Of a DNA stretch of 64,000 bases, positions 51,899 to 62,098 are shown piece after piece. The position numbers and the translations under genes are program-made. Numbering within the stretch: position 1 is the stretch's first letter; each line of letters begins with the position of its first letter. The stretch comes from Branchinecta lynchi (lineage: Eukaryota; Arthropoda; Branchiopoda; Anostraca; Branchinectidae), in assembly GCA_023053575.1 (NCBI GenBank), contig JAKZAP010000021.1, positions 12,028,212 to 12,092,211 on the forward strand, read 5' to 3'. Under the pieces are notes generated by a model. That model worked only from the letters and a program-made list of their open reading frames with translations. It was not told where the DNA came from and ran no database searches.

Positions 51899-52608
51899 TG
51901 GATAAATTTGAGGTTTTCAGTCCGTAATTAGGCATGATTGAGTGACGGGAGGAGTAGACCGAGTATGAGAATGACGATAATCGTTTGATAAACTTGTATA
52001 ATCTCAATTATATATATAACACTGGCTTATTATTATTTACAATAAACGTTTGTAGCCTATTGCATCGTGGTTAGATGCCGCAAAAGCGCTGTGCTTTCTT
52101 GAGGAAGCTTCTGACTGATACTGAGCCCCCCAGGAACTTCTCTTTAAAGTTTAACCGAAAAGGGCTAGGACACGACAATCTAGTTATCCATCACTTGTTC
52201 ACTTAAATAATCTTGAAAACCCGATGAAAAAGCGTTAGTTTGTTTTCCTGATATTTCCAATTAAGCGATTATACCACTGTGCTTGCCGCTCTTCCCGTTT
52301 TTGTGATATCTCTATGGTGCCTGGAACATTTGGCAACAATACCAGCAGCAAACGAGTAAATCAATTGTGTATCAAATAAACAAAGAAGTGTCTGGAGTCT
52401 GCAGTGCCAAAAACTAGTGCTAAACTAGGGGATAGTGATAGTTTGGTGATTTTCGCGGGCGAATTGTGGACGGATTCACCATGGGAAAGCGTCCACATTC
52501 CCAACGTCCCTACTGAAGACTACTGTGGACAGAATGAAAATCCCCAATAGGTGTTGTAATAATTCAATGTATTTGAATCTAAGATGTAAAAATAAGTTGC
52601 CTGTTCAG

Positions 52609-52856
52609 TTAAACTTTAAGTGCTTGAATTTGCTGGTCTTTCCGGACCATTCTTCGGTTCCTTCGTCTGAAGTCGGCTCCAGCACCGATCTGGAGGAGGT
52701 CTGATTCCATCTCGTCTTGGATGGTCTGAGCTTCTCGCAGAACTCGAAATAAACGTGGTCGGTCTGTAATTCGTCTGTTGAGGACTCGGTGCCAGGCGTC
52801 AACGTGGTTTGTGGTCCGAGGTTCGTCATTATCATGTTGACTCCAGGTTTTCGGTG
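52609..52856 (-). CDS. MULE-3 transposase, C-terminal remnant
   Basis: About 82 codons, almost the same as the MULE-2 remnant (RTTNHVDAWHRVLNRR, LFRVLREAQTIQDEME), ending at the same residue. The frame runs on into the translated array upstream, which is not real coding. An intact frame in both deletion copies suggests they were formed recently from an active parent. Confidence 0.8.
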
Positions 52857-52924
52857 GAAACGAACTCGAACTTAGCCAGATATCTATAACTGTCGGCATT
52901 TTAGGCCGCCGGTATTTCGTGGTC

Positions 52925-53040
52925 GCGGGCATTTTGAGTAGTGGGCATTTTGAGTAGTGGGCATTTTGAACCTTGGCCATCTTAATCGTGGGCATTCTGA
53001 GCGTGGGCATTGTGAGAGTGGGCAAAAAGATTGTGGTGAT
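52925..53040 (-). repeat. 16-bp array, right end of MULE-3
   Basis: GTGGGCATTTTGAGTA units, inverted. Confidence 0.9.
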
Positions 53041-53164
53041 TTTGGGAACCACCCCAAGTAACGTCCAAGTATTTTTACAGTAACAAAATATTCACCCTTC
53101 ATCGTCCTAACCATCCATTCTTTCTTCCAAAATCGAACCCATGGCGTAAACGCTTGGGCACATT

Positions 53165-53270
53165 TCGCCATGGGTTGGTTTTGCAATGGGGACGTTTTGT
53201 CGTGGGGACGACTTGCAACGGGGACTTAATCTGCGGGGACGTTTTGCCATGCGGACGTTTCGTCGGTAAG
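53165..53270 (-). repeat. Inverted CGAAACGTCCC-type 16-bp array
   Basis: Units such as GGGGACGTTTTGCCATG on the plus strand, opposite in orientation to the arrays at 46.3-47.1 kb. Possibly the far end of an older element that encloses the MULE cluster. Confidence 0.65.
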
Positions 53271-53284
53271 CCGGTTAAGCTATT

Positions 53285-53800
53285 ATAAGTAAAATATTCC
53301 TTGAGCCCAAGCTGACTTCGAAACATAAATTCAAATAATGCACAAAACAGATATGTCAGCAACGAGGCTTCGGCAACGATATTTCGGCCCTTCTTGCCAA
53401 GGGTCCTGGTCCGGCTGTCAATCTTCAGGGTCAACTTCGGGGAATTATAAGTCTTACTGCGCATACGTTTGTCGGTTGGGTCTAAAGTAGAGGTATGTTA
53501 GCTCGGACGGAACCAAACTGTGAATGGCGAAGAACAGTGATGATCAGAATCAGACCTAGAAAATATTTCTACTGAGTACCAAGCGGAAACAGTACCTTAC
53601 AGTAAAACAAAACTTTCCGTATGGTAATTTGTTCTGATCAAGATCAGGATGCAGGGTCCTTTCTCCCAGTTACAGCCTGAAGAGGACTCTCGCCAAGAAC
53701 GGCCAAAACACCGCTGAAGAATATCCTAGCTGACTTGTCCGTTTTGAATCGTCTTTGACTATATTCCCAGCCAGCTTTCACCGAAGGAGTAATATAATGT
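53285..53800. mobile_element. Family R2 element, inverted arms with tails
   Basis: Left: tail CCTTGAGCCCAAGCTGAC, then the arm with ATTTC, GGCCCTTCTTGCCAAGGG. Right: arm CTGAAGAGGACTCTCGCC and tail CAGCCAGCTTTCACCGAAGG. Here both arms keep a tail; the spacer is about 195 bp. Confidence 0.65.
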
Positions 53801-54381
53801 GAATACATTGCTTTTCGTATATTTGCTACCGACCTTCTCGTTGCTATTAATAGTTCAATTTCCACTGTCAATGCATGCAAATTCTTTTCGAAAGTCAGTT
53901 TAGCTTCGGATTATGATATCCTGTCCTAAAACATGTGTCTATCCCCGAGTTCGTCGTTTGCTATTCAACTCCATTCCTTGCTACGAAATAGTTTTGATTT
54001 CACTGTCATTGCATGCAAATTTTGCCAGTCTAGCTTTGTATTTCTATCGAAGGTTCGTCGCATATTCGCTACTGAACTTCCGAGTTTGTTAGACGTCTTC
54101 TTCGCCGCCATTCCAGCCGAATTCTTTCCAAAAGCCAATCTATCTACTATAATCAACAATATATACCCCATCCTAAAATATATTCTTTCCACGGGTTTAT
54201 CATATTTTTGCTACGGTCTCATTTATCCTGCCCGCATATCCGAATTGCACGACCTCCACGCGTTTAGTAACATTTTTGGATCGGAGACCACCTCCTGGAT
54301 ACATGCTGCCAACTGGTGGCCAGGATCAATACCAACTAGTCTCACATCCACATTCATAAACGAACATTTTGCTTAGGAAAC
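53801..54381. other. Upstream of gene 2
   Basis: A 147-codon plus-strand frame at 53,933-54,376 has no recognised motif. A block around CATTGCATGCAAATT appears twice (53,870 and 54,010). CATTTTGCTTAG just before exon 1 looks like a splice acceptor, so a 5' untranslated exon may lie here. Confidence 0.4.
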
Positions 54382-54530
54382 ATGTCCGTAGTGCGAGATA
54401 CATCCACCTTTTTCCTAAAAGGAACAAGTAGTCAATATAGTCATGTGTTAGCACTATATCAAGAGGCTATTACTTTAAAGGCACAGGAAAAGAATAAGAA
54501 GCCAGAGGAGTTGATCAGGCTAGACAATTG
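54382..54530 (+). CDS. Gene 2 exon 1
   Basis: ATG at 54,382, 49 codons plus two bases to the donor AATTG|GTAAGTG. The split codon makes a tryptophan with exon 2 (DNW). The start is chosen as the first ATG after an acceptor-like TTTTGCTTAG (exon edge about 54,377). Peptide: a hydrophilic helix (ALYQEAITLKAQEKNKK). Confidence 0.8.
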
Positions 54531-57500
54531 GTAAGTGTTTTTTTGCGAGAATTTTGCAAGATCTCCAGAGAATATCCCGCTGTGAAAGCTGGCGGCTGAC
54601 TGATTCTTGGAGAGTTTGGACTACATTTTTCTTGAATGTATTCGTTCGAGTAACTGCGGGGGCTGTCCTTTTTACACCTTCTCCTTACAGATAATTTGCC
54701 GGTTTAATTTCGCTTCGCCATTGCGCCGATTGGTTTCGAGACGAAAGTTTGTTGTGATTGACTCGGCTTATCCATTTTTTCTTGGTGTTGTGAGTTACGA
54801 GTGGGGAGGGGAAGAGGCGAGTAGACCATGGGGTCGTCCTTTTTACACCTTCTCCCTGCAATACAGTTTATATGTGATGTCGGTTTAATTCCGTTTGTCA
54901 ATTGCGCCGATTGGTTTTGAGACGAAAAAGTTTGTTGCGATTTATTCGGCTTAACTTTTTCTGGAGTTGAGTTGCGAATGGGGGAGGGAGGAGGTGAGTA
55001 GACCGCGGGCCTTCTTTTCAGATTCTTTTCTTACACCTTTTCCTGACAGTTAATTTGTCGGTTTAATATCGTTTTGCCGATTGGTTTTGTGAAGAAAGTC
55101 TGTTGTTCGGCTTACCTTTTTTTCTCTGGTGTTGCGAGTTGCAACTTGCATGTGCGGGCGAGAGTGCGGGAGGGGGACAGATGAGTATAAAGCGGGGGGC
55201 TGTCTTTTTGACACCTTCTCCTTACAGTTATTTTGCCGGTTTAATTTTGTTTCGCCATTGCGCCTATTGGCTTTTGGGACGAAAGTTTGTTGTGATTGAC
55301 ATCTATCATGCCTATGTTTTTGTGGTTGAGGGAGGGGAAAAGGCGAGTAGTTCTGAGAAATGGCTGATTGCAAATAAGATTTTCGGGTGTTGCTTCGTGT
55401 GAGATAAAGTGAGGATGCCTGGCCTAGTCTAAACTTTATATGAGCACTGTTTACCAACCTGGTTGCCGACTTACCTAACTTACTATAACATATCTCACCA
55501 TCTTTTGCTGTGTGGTTTGACTAGTCCTTCCTTTAATGGTTGAAGGCTTAAGCGACAATATGACGTCTTTGATCAGAAATCCCTTCATGCCTCGCTTCAT
55601 GCACGGACTCATTTGCCAGTTGCCAGTATTTGCTAGTGGGCTACCTGGGGCTAGCATTTAGCCTCCGTCAGTGCCAAGGGGTTACAATCTCCCCGGCACC
55701 TGCTGCACACCCTTTCCCGGCACCAATCGGGCCGGCAACAAATTTGGCGTCGTCTTTCGAACACCTCTGAACATGCTGATTTTAATGTTCTAACACGCGG
55801 TGCCGACACCGAGCGGGCACCGCGGCACCGGTCACCTGCTTTACACCAAAACCGTGGGCGACACCTAGGCTTATGCGTTTCAAATTATGACTTAGGCAAG
55901 ATTTTCTGGTCACCCCGAAAAAATTCATGACCGAGTGAAGGCGAGTCGAGGGGTAACCCATTCCGCTGCACGCTGTACACCCTTTCTCGGCACGGGACGG
56001 CACCGACCTAAATCTCTGGTGCCGGTATTAAATTAGGCGACTCATCTTTCAAACGTTTCTAAACATGCTTATTTTACTGTCCTAACACGTGGCAGGCAAC
56101 CGATGCCGGCACCAGCCGGTCACCGGGCACTTGCTGTAAACTAAAATCGCGAGTTGGCACCCCTCGAGGTGAGTTTACACATTGCTTAAATCAGAGACTG
56201 TATGTCAAATACGAGCGTATTTTAAGCACGTTCCTATCAAAATCTCTGTCAGTGAAAATAGATGTAAATACGCTCGAATTTCATAACGCGTTTGAATTTT
56301 ATGCAGTCTGTAAAATGCACCATGGTAACCACAAGCCTAACTGGAGTCAAGACTAGAACCCTAGAGGCCGGATAATATTTGAGACAACCGACCGAAGGGT
56401 TGCTCACTCCCCAAAACGGTGTACCCGAAGGTGCCGGTGCCGTGCCGAGGTGTACACCGGTGGTGCAGAGAGAGTAACCCCTCGCAATCGACGTCCCGTA
56501 TTGTACTGTTCTGAGGTGGTTCTGGATAACCTGTGTGTCCTGTCAGACAATTCAGTAGTAGTCGATTGTCCAGGCAGCCTATTTCCTCTCTGCCTACAGT
56601 GGTAATTAATGATCTAGGCTAGACCAATTGTCCCACAGCCCCACATTTGAAGCTGAATATTATATTAATCAGTAAAGAAATCCTCTCTGCCTATAGAAGT
56701 ATTTGGTATTGCAGTTGGCCTTAATACGCTATATGCCTATGCAGGTAATTATTGCTCGAGGCCTGTGGTCCCACATCCCCAAATGTGTAGCTAATTATTA
56801 TATTAAATAATAAATACATACTCTCTGCCTTTAAAAGTATTTAGTATTACAGGTTGCGTATATAGGCCTACTGTCTGCGTATGAGGGTAATTAGTGTTCT
56901 AGGCCGGTAGTCCCACAGCCCACAGCCTAGATGAGTAGCTGATTATTCCGTTATCAATAAATAAATCCTCTCTGTTATAGGCCTACAGCTAATACATATT
57001 GCAGGTGGCCTATCTACTCTCTACCTATGAGGGTAATTAGACCTATTTTCTCATAGCCTGTTTGTAGCTAATCATTCTGTTAATCAATAAATAAATATAA
57101 TTAACAGATAAATCCTCTGCCGATAAAAGTATTCAATATTACCTCGAATATTACAGGTGGCCTATTTCCCCTCCGCCCCAAATTTTGTAGCTAGTTTTTC
57201 GAATAATGATTAAAGCGAGTGAATCGTCTATTGAATTCAATCACCGAAAATTAAACATGAGTTGGAGTTTAAAAAATAAAATATAAAGCGAGTGGGTGAT
57301 GAGGTAGTAAATTTTTTCATGCTTTTCAGGTACCAGAATGAACTGCCAAAGACTATCAGATCACGAGGTAAGGATATGCATCTCACACATGAGGAGCTCG
57401 TACAAATGATGAAATGGAAGTTAGCGGTAAGTTTCCCTTCATCCTCTCTTTGAGTTCCATAGGCTAGGGCAGTGGTTCCCAACAATCCCAACTCTTTCCG

Positions 57501-60500
57501 TAGCTCGTACCCCTAATCAAGGTTCAAAAAGGTGCTGTACCTCTTTTTTTTGTCGAATGTTGTTTTGTTATTTTTTACCACGTAGACGATATTTATTGTC
57601 ATCAGTGATAAGACATAAATGTAAATCTGAAATTGCGTACGATGGGTATTTGATCTTGAGGACAGCATTGAAAGTGAGTTAGGAGACTAAAAAACGATTG
57701 AACCGAGTTATTAAAGCTATAGACTAACTTGATTTTTGGACCTTCGCCTACCCACTTGGGTATGCGTACACCGGTTGGGAACCACTGGGTTAGAGTTATT
57801 CAGCCACATCTTGGGTGAAATAGCTTAGACTTTTGTAAGTAATTATATCAGAAATGCTCCTCGGTTCGGATTTGAACCCGTGATGTTCGGACTAACTTCA
57901 TCCGACAATGAATGTAGTAACGCCAAATGTAGCCTATTAATAATTGAATAAATACAATCTTAACGTAAAATTAACTTGGAGATTACTTTAGTGTCGTCAC
58001 AACGGTCGTGTTGGTCTTGGCTCAGTTACAGACAGTTCAGTTATCGAAATTCTCTGCTTCACATTATCCTCGGCTACAATATCAGAAGTATCATACGAGA
58101 TGACACAAGGATGCGCAGTTTCAGTAGACGACACGTAGGATGTAATCTGGTCTGCATCTGCTGACTTTCCCATATCATTATGACAATAAAAAATGTCAGC
58201 AGATGTGTTTACGGCAATTTTTTAGGTGTTCCTGGAAATGCTTGTTGTGCACAACATTTAATGCATAACCTTTCCGAAATCACAACAGATTACATCCCAA
58301 GAGTGTTGTCTTTTTAAACTGCGCATCCTTGTGTTATCTGTTGTGAAACTTCTGACACTGTTGTAAATGGAGTTTTTAGTGAATTTGTAGTCATTAGCTT
58401 CTTAAGAGTTGTATATCTCGAACTTTGTGTAGTATATCGATAGTCTTACCGATTAGTTCGAACTCTAACGCATAGTAAATAGTCTGAGCTTTTTTTTTAT
58501 CTGAAGTTAGAAGTACCATCACGAATCATTTAGAAGCGATCTTGACTAAACTTGTGATCAAAAGAAAGTTTAGATATTCAAATCTCGGTTAGTTTGAATT
58601 TAGCCACGGTCTCAAGAGGAGCCTTGCCAAAAAGGCCGAAATATCCCCCGAGTAAAACTTGATGTTGGGTTATCTGTTTAGCAGAAAAATGTTTTAACAC
58701 TACACCGTCAGAAGTTTCATAACAGATAACACAAGGATGTGCGGTTTCAACAGACAATATGTAACAGATAAAATTTGGGATGTTATCTGTTGTGTTTGAA
58801 AACATTATGCATGAAATGTTATGCGTAACAAGCTTTACTAGGAAGAGCCAAAAACAGCACAAAAAAGAATCTACTGACTTTATTCTTTATATTCTTTATC
58901 GTCATGATGTCGAAAAACCCAGCAGATGCTTTTTGGCGATTTTTCGGCTCTTCCTGACTGATCATGCATAACATTCTGAAACACAACTGACAACATCCGA
59001 AGTGTTATCAGTTACGCATTATCTGTTGAAACCGCGCATCCTTCTGTTATCTGTTATGAAACTTCCGACAGTGCAGTGGGTGTGGCTAAGATTGCGTTTC
59101 AACGAGTTATTATCAGTTACGATTCTGTTATTATTTTTCTGCCACCGCTCGGCGTATAAGCAAATAAGCTTCTTCCTTTTATCATTTTCTATCGACAAGA
59201 GCTACGATAGTTGCAATTAGATATGATGCTCAGGATCACCATCAGTGATAATGAATACCGGTTCATCAGGAACTCCCGTAAGGGTGGTGACGTCTGTCTG
59301 TGACGTTATTATTTCGTTTGAGAGATGGTTGTAACTACCACAATAAGAAGCTGGAGCATCGCCATAACTTTTAATAACTACTTTGGAACATAACCTAAGT
59401 TATGAAAGCCTAAATATCGAGGGGTAGCCCCTTTCCCGGCACTGGTAGGCACCGGTCAAAAGAAGCTAAGCCGGCAGCGGCCAAAAAGATTAATCTTTCA
59501 AACGCTACTAAGCATGCTGATTTTAATGTTGTAACACGTGGCAACCGGTGCTTGCTGGTGTCAGTCGGTGCCAGCACCGGGCACTTGATGTAGACTACAA
59601 TCGGGAGTGGGCGACCCCTCGCTAAACATATTCGTCGCGAAATGCCCATGGCGCGCAAATAATAGGCGACATTTCAAAATGTTATTCTGTTGCTAAACAT
59701 TTTCCGATAGTAGTGGTTCCTAAGGTAGTTTAGTAATTTTTTCTGCCCTCTTCAGCGAGGGAAGTTTCAGCCCCGATTACTTCAGCTCGTGACCATGAAC
59801 ACACCTCGTTTAGTGAAACTAACCACACAGCAGGCCCTGAAACGTATTATCAACAAGAAGGAACTTGTCCCCGCGCTCCAGAGTTTGTGCACCCTTAAAG
59901 GGGTGGGGCCCGGATTCGCATCAGGTTCGTTTCCCCTCAGGAATAGTAGTTTGCCACAGGAAGTAGCTGCCACACTCGGAATCCGGCCGGAATAACCATA
60001 TTCTCCGTATTCTACGGTTTGGTTACTGTTCCTTGCAATCTCCCAAGCTCGCCACATACCTCTACCTACACTTTGTTATGATACCCTCTTGCCACGCTCC
60101 CAACATTATCCTTTTCGCGGTGCTCTTCACAACTATCTCCTCTCCGTACTATCCTCATCTCCCCTCCGAACCCTTTCAAAAAATACCCTGACTTGCCTAA
60201 TTTAAAACAGTGCTCTGATTTTGTAATGATCCAGCATCTGACTGCCACTGACTGGTCTGATTTGTTAGTTTCTCTCGTTCTCCTTGTCGTGTGTAATGCG
60301 TAAACTCACGTGCCTCTCGTATTAACTCAGCGTAAGTCAACCCGTGACGTAATCCATTGTTGTTTTTCCCAATTTCGAGATGTTTCATCGGACCTCTTTA
60401 CCAGTTACGCAAATCTAAGGATTCCATAGACATTGGTGAATTTGTCCAAAACAGAGGGAGATTGCATTTATCTTTCCTCAAAAGTAGCGGTGGTATCGCG

Positions 60501-62098
60501 ATGATACTTTTTAGCAGTTACGCAAAAACCGTTCATAGACTTGTAAAGTTCTCTAAACCTGAGGGAGATAAAGGTTGAAAATGTAAGGAGATAGTCTAAA
60601 GCTTGCGTCATTGGTTTGCACATCGGAGCTCGCATGGTTTAAGAATAATAGATATGTCGAAGGTTGATAATCTCCAAGTCAACCGACCCAAATAGATTGT
60701 GCAAGAACCAACCAAAAGAGCAAAAAATTATAGCCGTCCCAACCCACAAAAAATCGTCGCATAAGCCTTTTAGGTTACCAAACTCTATTCTATTGGGACC
60801 GGCTGGGAGTTTACGGTAATGGACAAGTAGACTAGACCCAAAATAGATTCTGCAAGAACCAAGCAAAACGGCAAAAATAGGTAGGGTAGGGAGGGGGGAT
60901 ACATGATAAGATGTCCTGACCAATATTTCTGCAAAGTTTGAACTAAGCTTGGGGGGGGGGGGGGGGTGGGGGGGGGGAGCAAATAGCTGACCAAGTCAAC
61001 CCGACCAAAAATATGTTTTGCAAAAACCAACCAAAACAGCTAAAATCGAGACCCGTCCCACAAAGAACTCATCATATACCCCTTTTAGGCTTACAAGTTC
61101 TGACCTATTGAAGCTGGTTGGGGAGGGGGGCGGGTGGAGGACAAGACGCACCCTACCAAAACAAAAATTATGCAAGCTTGAACCAATCAATATAGGGACA
61201 GAAATGCGAGCAAATCATCCGACGGTTTCGAGTGTGGCAAACTTTTTCCATGGATATTCTCGGTAGTTCGTTGCGTAGTCACGGTTTCCAGCTTCCAGGA
61301 GGTCTAGACCGTTTCTTGGACGAGTTTTTGGGCGAAGAAAAGAACAGAAAAGCTTCTCATCGATCAAACGAACTCGTGCCGCGCTGCCGAAGTCTCGGTA
61401 GGCTTTATCCAGAGGCGTTTTTTCTGGGAGTATAGACAGCTTTTAGAAGAATGAATTTTTTTGTGATTTGGATTGTGTTTGCCATTAGGAACTTCATCCT
61501 ATAGTTTAGCCATCTCGTCGTAGGGCAACTTAAATAGAGATCAAAACGCTGTTCTGAAAAAGTAAAAAAAATGTCATCATTTGAACAAGTTTATCTTGAC
61601 GAAGTTGCGTTTTTCCTCAGATTGTTCTATGCAAAAACATTACATCGAGGCGTTTACGTGTGCCTCTTTTACGTTTTCCGCTCGTACATTTATTTTATTT
61701 GCCAAAGCAACATTTATTTTGATAAGAGATAAGGCTGCGGCACGAAATTCTGAGTTGACTGATCTGAAGCTTTTATGACCATCTCGTTTGAAGTTCCCGC
61801 GCTTTGTACGTGATTTATCATTTACACCAGTTTGACGGGATTCTGGAAACCGGATGACTCAGCAGTAGCATTGTTTCCACGTAGTGTGTTGTGCCCTCTA
61901 TCGCTTTCCTCTCACGCCTTAGTTTCTTTTTGAATTAGCGCGGGAAATTCTACCCGCACTTGTCCAACCTGATCAAAATAAATACACCGAAAGCCGTTCT
62001 TACGGAGACGAAGAAGGCGTTGAAAAAGCTCCCGAACCTCGAGGCCGCCACCGTAGCACTGACGAACTTGAAAGGAGTTGGCACAACGATGGCGTCAG
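54382..62098 (+). CDS. Gene 2: helix-hairpin-helix protein, partial, with a duplicated third exon
   Basis: Exons at 54,382-54,530, 57,330-57,426 and then either 59,756-59,924 or 61,939-62,098. All junctions have GT/AG and agree in phase. The joined protein has an N-terminal helix, a conserved-looking block DNWYQNELPKTIRSRG / LTHEELVQMMKWKL, then RGKF and an HhH motif (LKGVGPGFAS or LKGVGTTMAS), a turn used by many proteins to contact the DNA backbone. I recall this layout from uncharacterised animal proteins but cannot name the family. The last exon(s) lie beyond what I can identify, perhaps outside the window. Introns hold only short elements. Confidence 0.8.
54600..55400 (+). repeat. Four diverged tandem units of about 180 bp
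   Basis: CTTTTTACACCTTCTCC recurs at 54,668, 54,838, 55,025 and 55,205 (spacing 170-187 bp), each followed by GCCGGTTTAATTTCG / ATTGGTTTTGAGACGAAAG blocks. Located in gene 2 intron 1. Confidence 0.85.
55671..55870. mobile_element. GC-rich CGAGGGG element, diverged copy
   Basis: CAAGGGGTTACAATC at the left, GGGCGACACCTAGG at the right, with the GGCACCGG interior of the three bounded copies. The ends are too decayed to read a duplication. Confidence 0.5.
55947..56166. mobile_element. CGAGGGG MITE, 220 bp, 8-bp target duplication
   Basis: CGAGGGGTAACCC to GGCACCCCTCG, bounded by AGGCGAGT / AGGTGAGT (7 of 8; 55,939-55,946 and 56,167-56,174). The interior is rich in GGCACCGG. The 8-bp size suggests a hAT-type mobiliser. 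Confidence 0.8.
56393..56484. mobile_element. CGAGGGG MITE, 92-bp copy
   Basis: CGAAGGGTTGCTCACTCC to GAGAGTAACCCCTCG, bounded by CAACCGAC / CAATCGAC (7 of 8). Confidence 0.8.
57330..57426 (+). CDS. Gene 2 exon 2
   Basis: Strong acceptor CATGCTTTTCAG, one base plus 32 codons, donor GCG|GTAAGTTT; ends in phase 0. Encodes YQNELPKTIRSRG and LTHEELVQMMKWKLA, which I take to be the most conserved block of the protein. Confidence 0.88.
57470..57787. mobile_element. hAT-type MITE with CAGTGGTTCCCAAC ends, 318 bp
   Basis: CAGTGGTTCCCAAC and its inverse GTTGGGAACCACTG, a well-known hAT end sequence, bounded by GGCTAGGG / GGTTAGAG (6 of 8). Confidence 0.88.
58072..58364. mobile_element. Inverted-repeat family J, copy 2
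   Basis: ATCAGAAGTATCATACGAG ... GATGCGCAGTTT on the left mirrors AACTGCGCATCC ... GTTGTGAAACTTCTGAC on the right. Confidence 0.75.
58605..58680 (+). mobile_element. Family R2 arm, diverged
   Basis: CAAGAGGAGCCTTGCC, AAAAAGGCCGAAATATC, then GGTTATCTGTTTA; flush against family J copy 3. Confidence 0.6.
58698..59078. mobile_element. Inverted-repeat family J, copy 3, 381 bp
   Basis: The ends CACTACACCGTCAGAAG and inverse of CACTGCACTGTCGGAAG extend for about 60 bp (TTTCATAACAGATAACA on both sides). Confidence 0.85.
59418..59621. mobile_element. CGAGGGG MITE, 204 bp
   Basis: CGAGGGGTAGCCC to GGGCGACCCCTCG, bounded by CTAAATAT / CTAAACAT (7 of 8; 59,410-59,417 and 59,622-59,629). Confidence 0.85.
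59756..59924 (+). CDS. Gene 2 exon 3a (first of two alternative copies)
   Basis: Acceptor CTGCCCTCTTCAG, donor GCATCAG|GTTCGT, 56 codons plus one base. Starts RGKFQPRLLQLV, ends LKGVGPGFAS (helix-hairpin-helix). Directly in phase with exon 2. About 45% of residues match exon 3b. Confidence 0.82.
59925..61938 (+). other. Interval between exons 3a and 3b
   Basis: 60,650-61,200 is a diverged tandem array (about 155-165 bp units with CAAGAACCAACCAAAA) with a broken G-run at about 60,951-60,978. No further exon was recognised in 59,925-60,650 or 61,201-61,938. Confidence 0.5.
60650..61200. repeat. Diverged tandem array, three to four units
   Basis: Units with CAACCGACC, TTGTGCAAGAACCAACC and CCTTTTAGG blocks at about 60,669, 60,828, 60,988 and 61,140. 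Confidence 0.7.
61939..62098 (+). CDS. Gene 2 exon 3b (second alternative copy)
   Basis: Acceptor TTTTTGAATTAG, donor GCGTCAG|GTGCGT, 53 codons plus one base. Starts RGKFYPHLSNLI, ends LKGVGTTMAS. Same start and end phases as exon 3a, so either one follows exon 2 in frame; both together would shift 3b out of its conserved frame. Confidence 0.82.

Larger units (their letters stand above)
51735..53054 (-). mobile_element. MULE-3, Mutator-like element, 9-bp target duplication
   Basis: Perfect 9-bp duplication CAAGTAACG at 51,726-51,734 and 53,055-53,063. Ends GCGAACACTC (left) and GGGAACCACCC (right) match those of MULE-2 in reverse orientation. Arrays at 51,740-51,898 and 52,925-53,040. At 1.32 kb it is an uninterrupted deletion derivative. 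Confidence 0.92.
54531..57329 (+). other. Gene 2 intron 1
   Basis: Holds a tandem array (54,600-55,400), GC-rich small elements (55,671-56,484) and, from 56,493 to 57,329, sequence with recurring TTAATCAATAAATAAAT and CCTCTCTGCC words but no bounded element. Confidence 0.6.
57427..59755 (+). other. Gene 2 intron 2
   Basis: Filled largely by small elements: a hAT-type MITE 43 bp from the donor, a tRNA-like B-box relic on the minus strand (57,857-57,893, GGTTCAAATCC), two family J copies, an R2 arm (58,605-58,680) and a CGAGGGG MITE (59,418). 59,079-59,409 holds nothing recognised. Confidence 0.6.

Noticed and set aside
50530..52190. One large foldback element with arrays near its centre
   Set aside because: The perfect 9-bp duplications show two separate MULEs in opposite orientation whose neighbouring ends face each other; the long inverted repeat is a by-product.
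52857..53052. N-terminal extension of the MULE-3 transposase frame
   Set aside because: It is only the translation of the 16-bp array and terminal sequence.
53933..54376. 147-codon open frame as a gene
   Set aside because: No start context, motif, splice signal or homologous copy. It overlaps a locally repeated block upstream of gene 2.
57857..57893. tRNA gene on the minus strand
   Set aside because: Only a B-box-like GGTTCAAATCC is present; no matching A box, anticodon arm or acceptor stem could be drawn. At most a tRNA-derived SINE relic.
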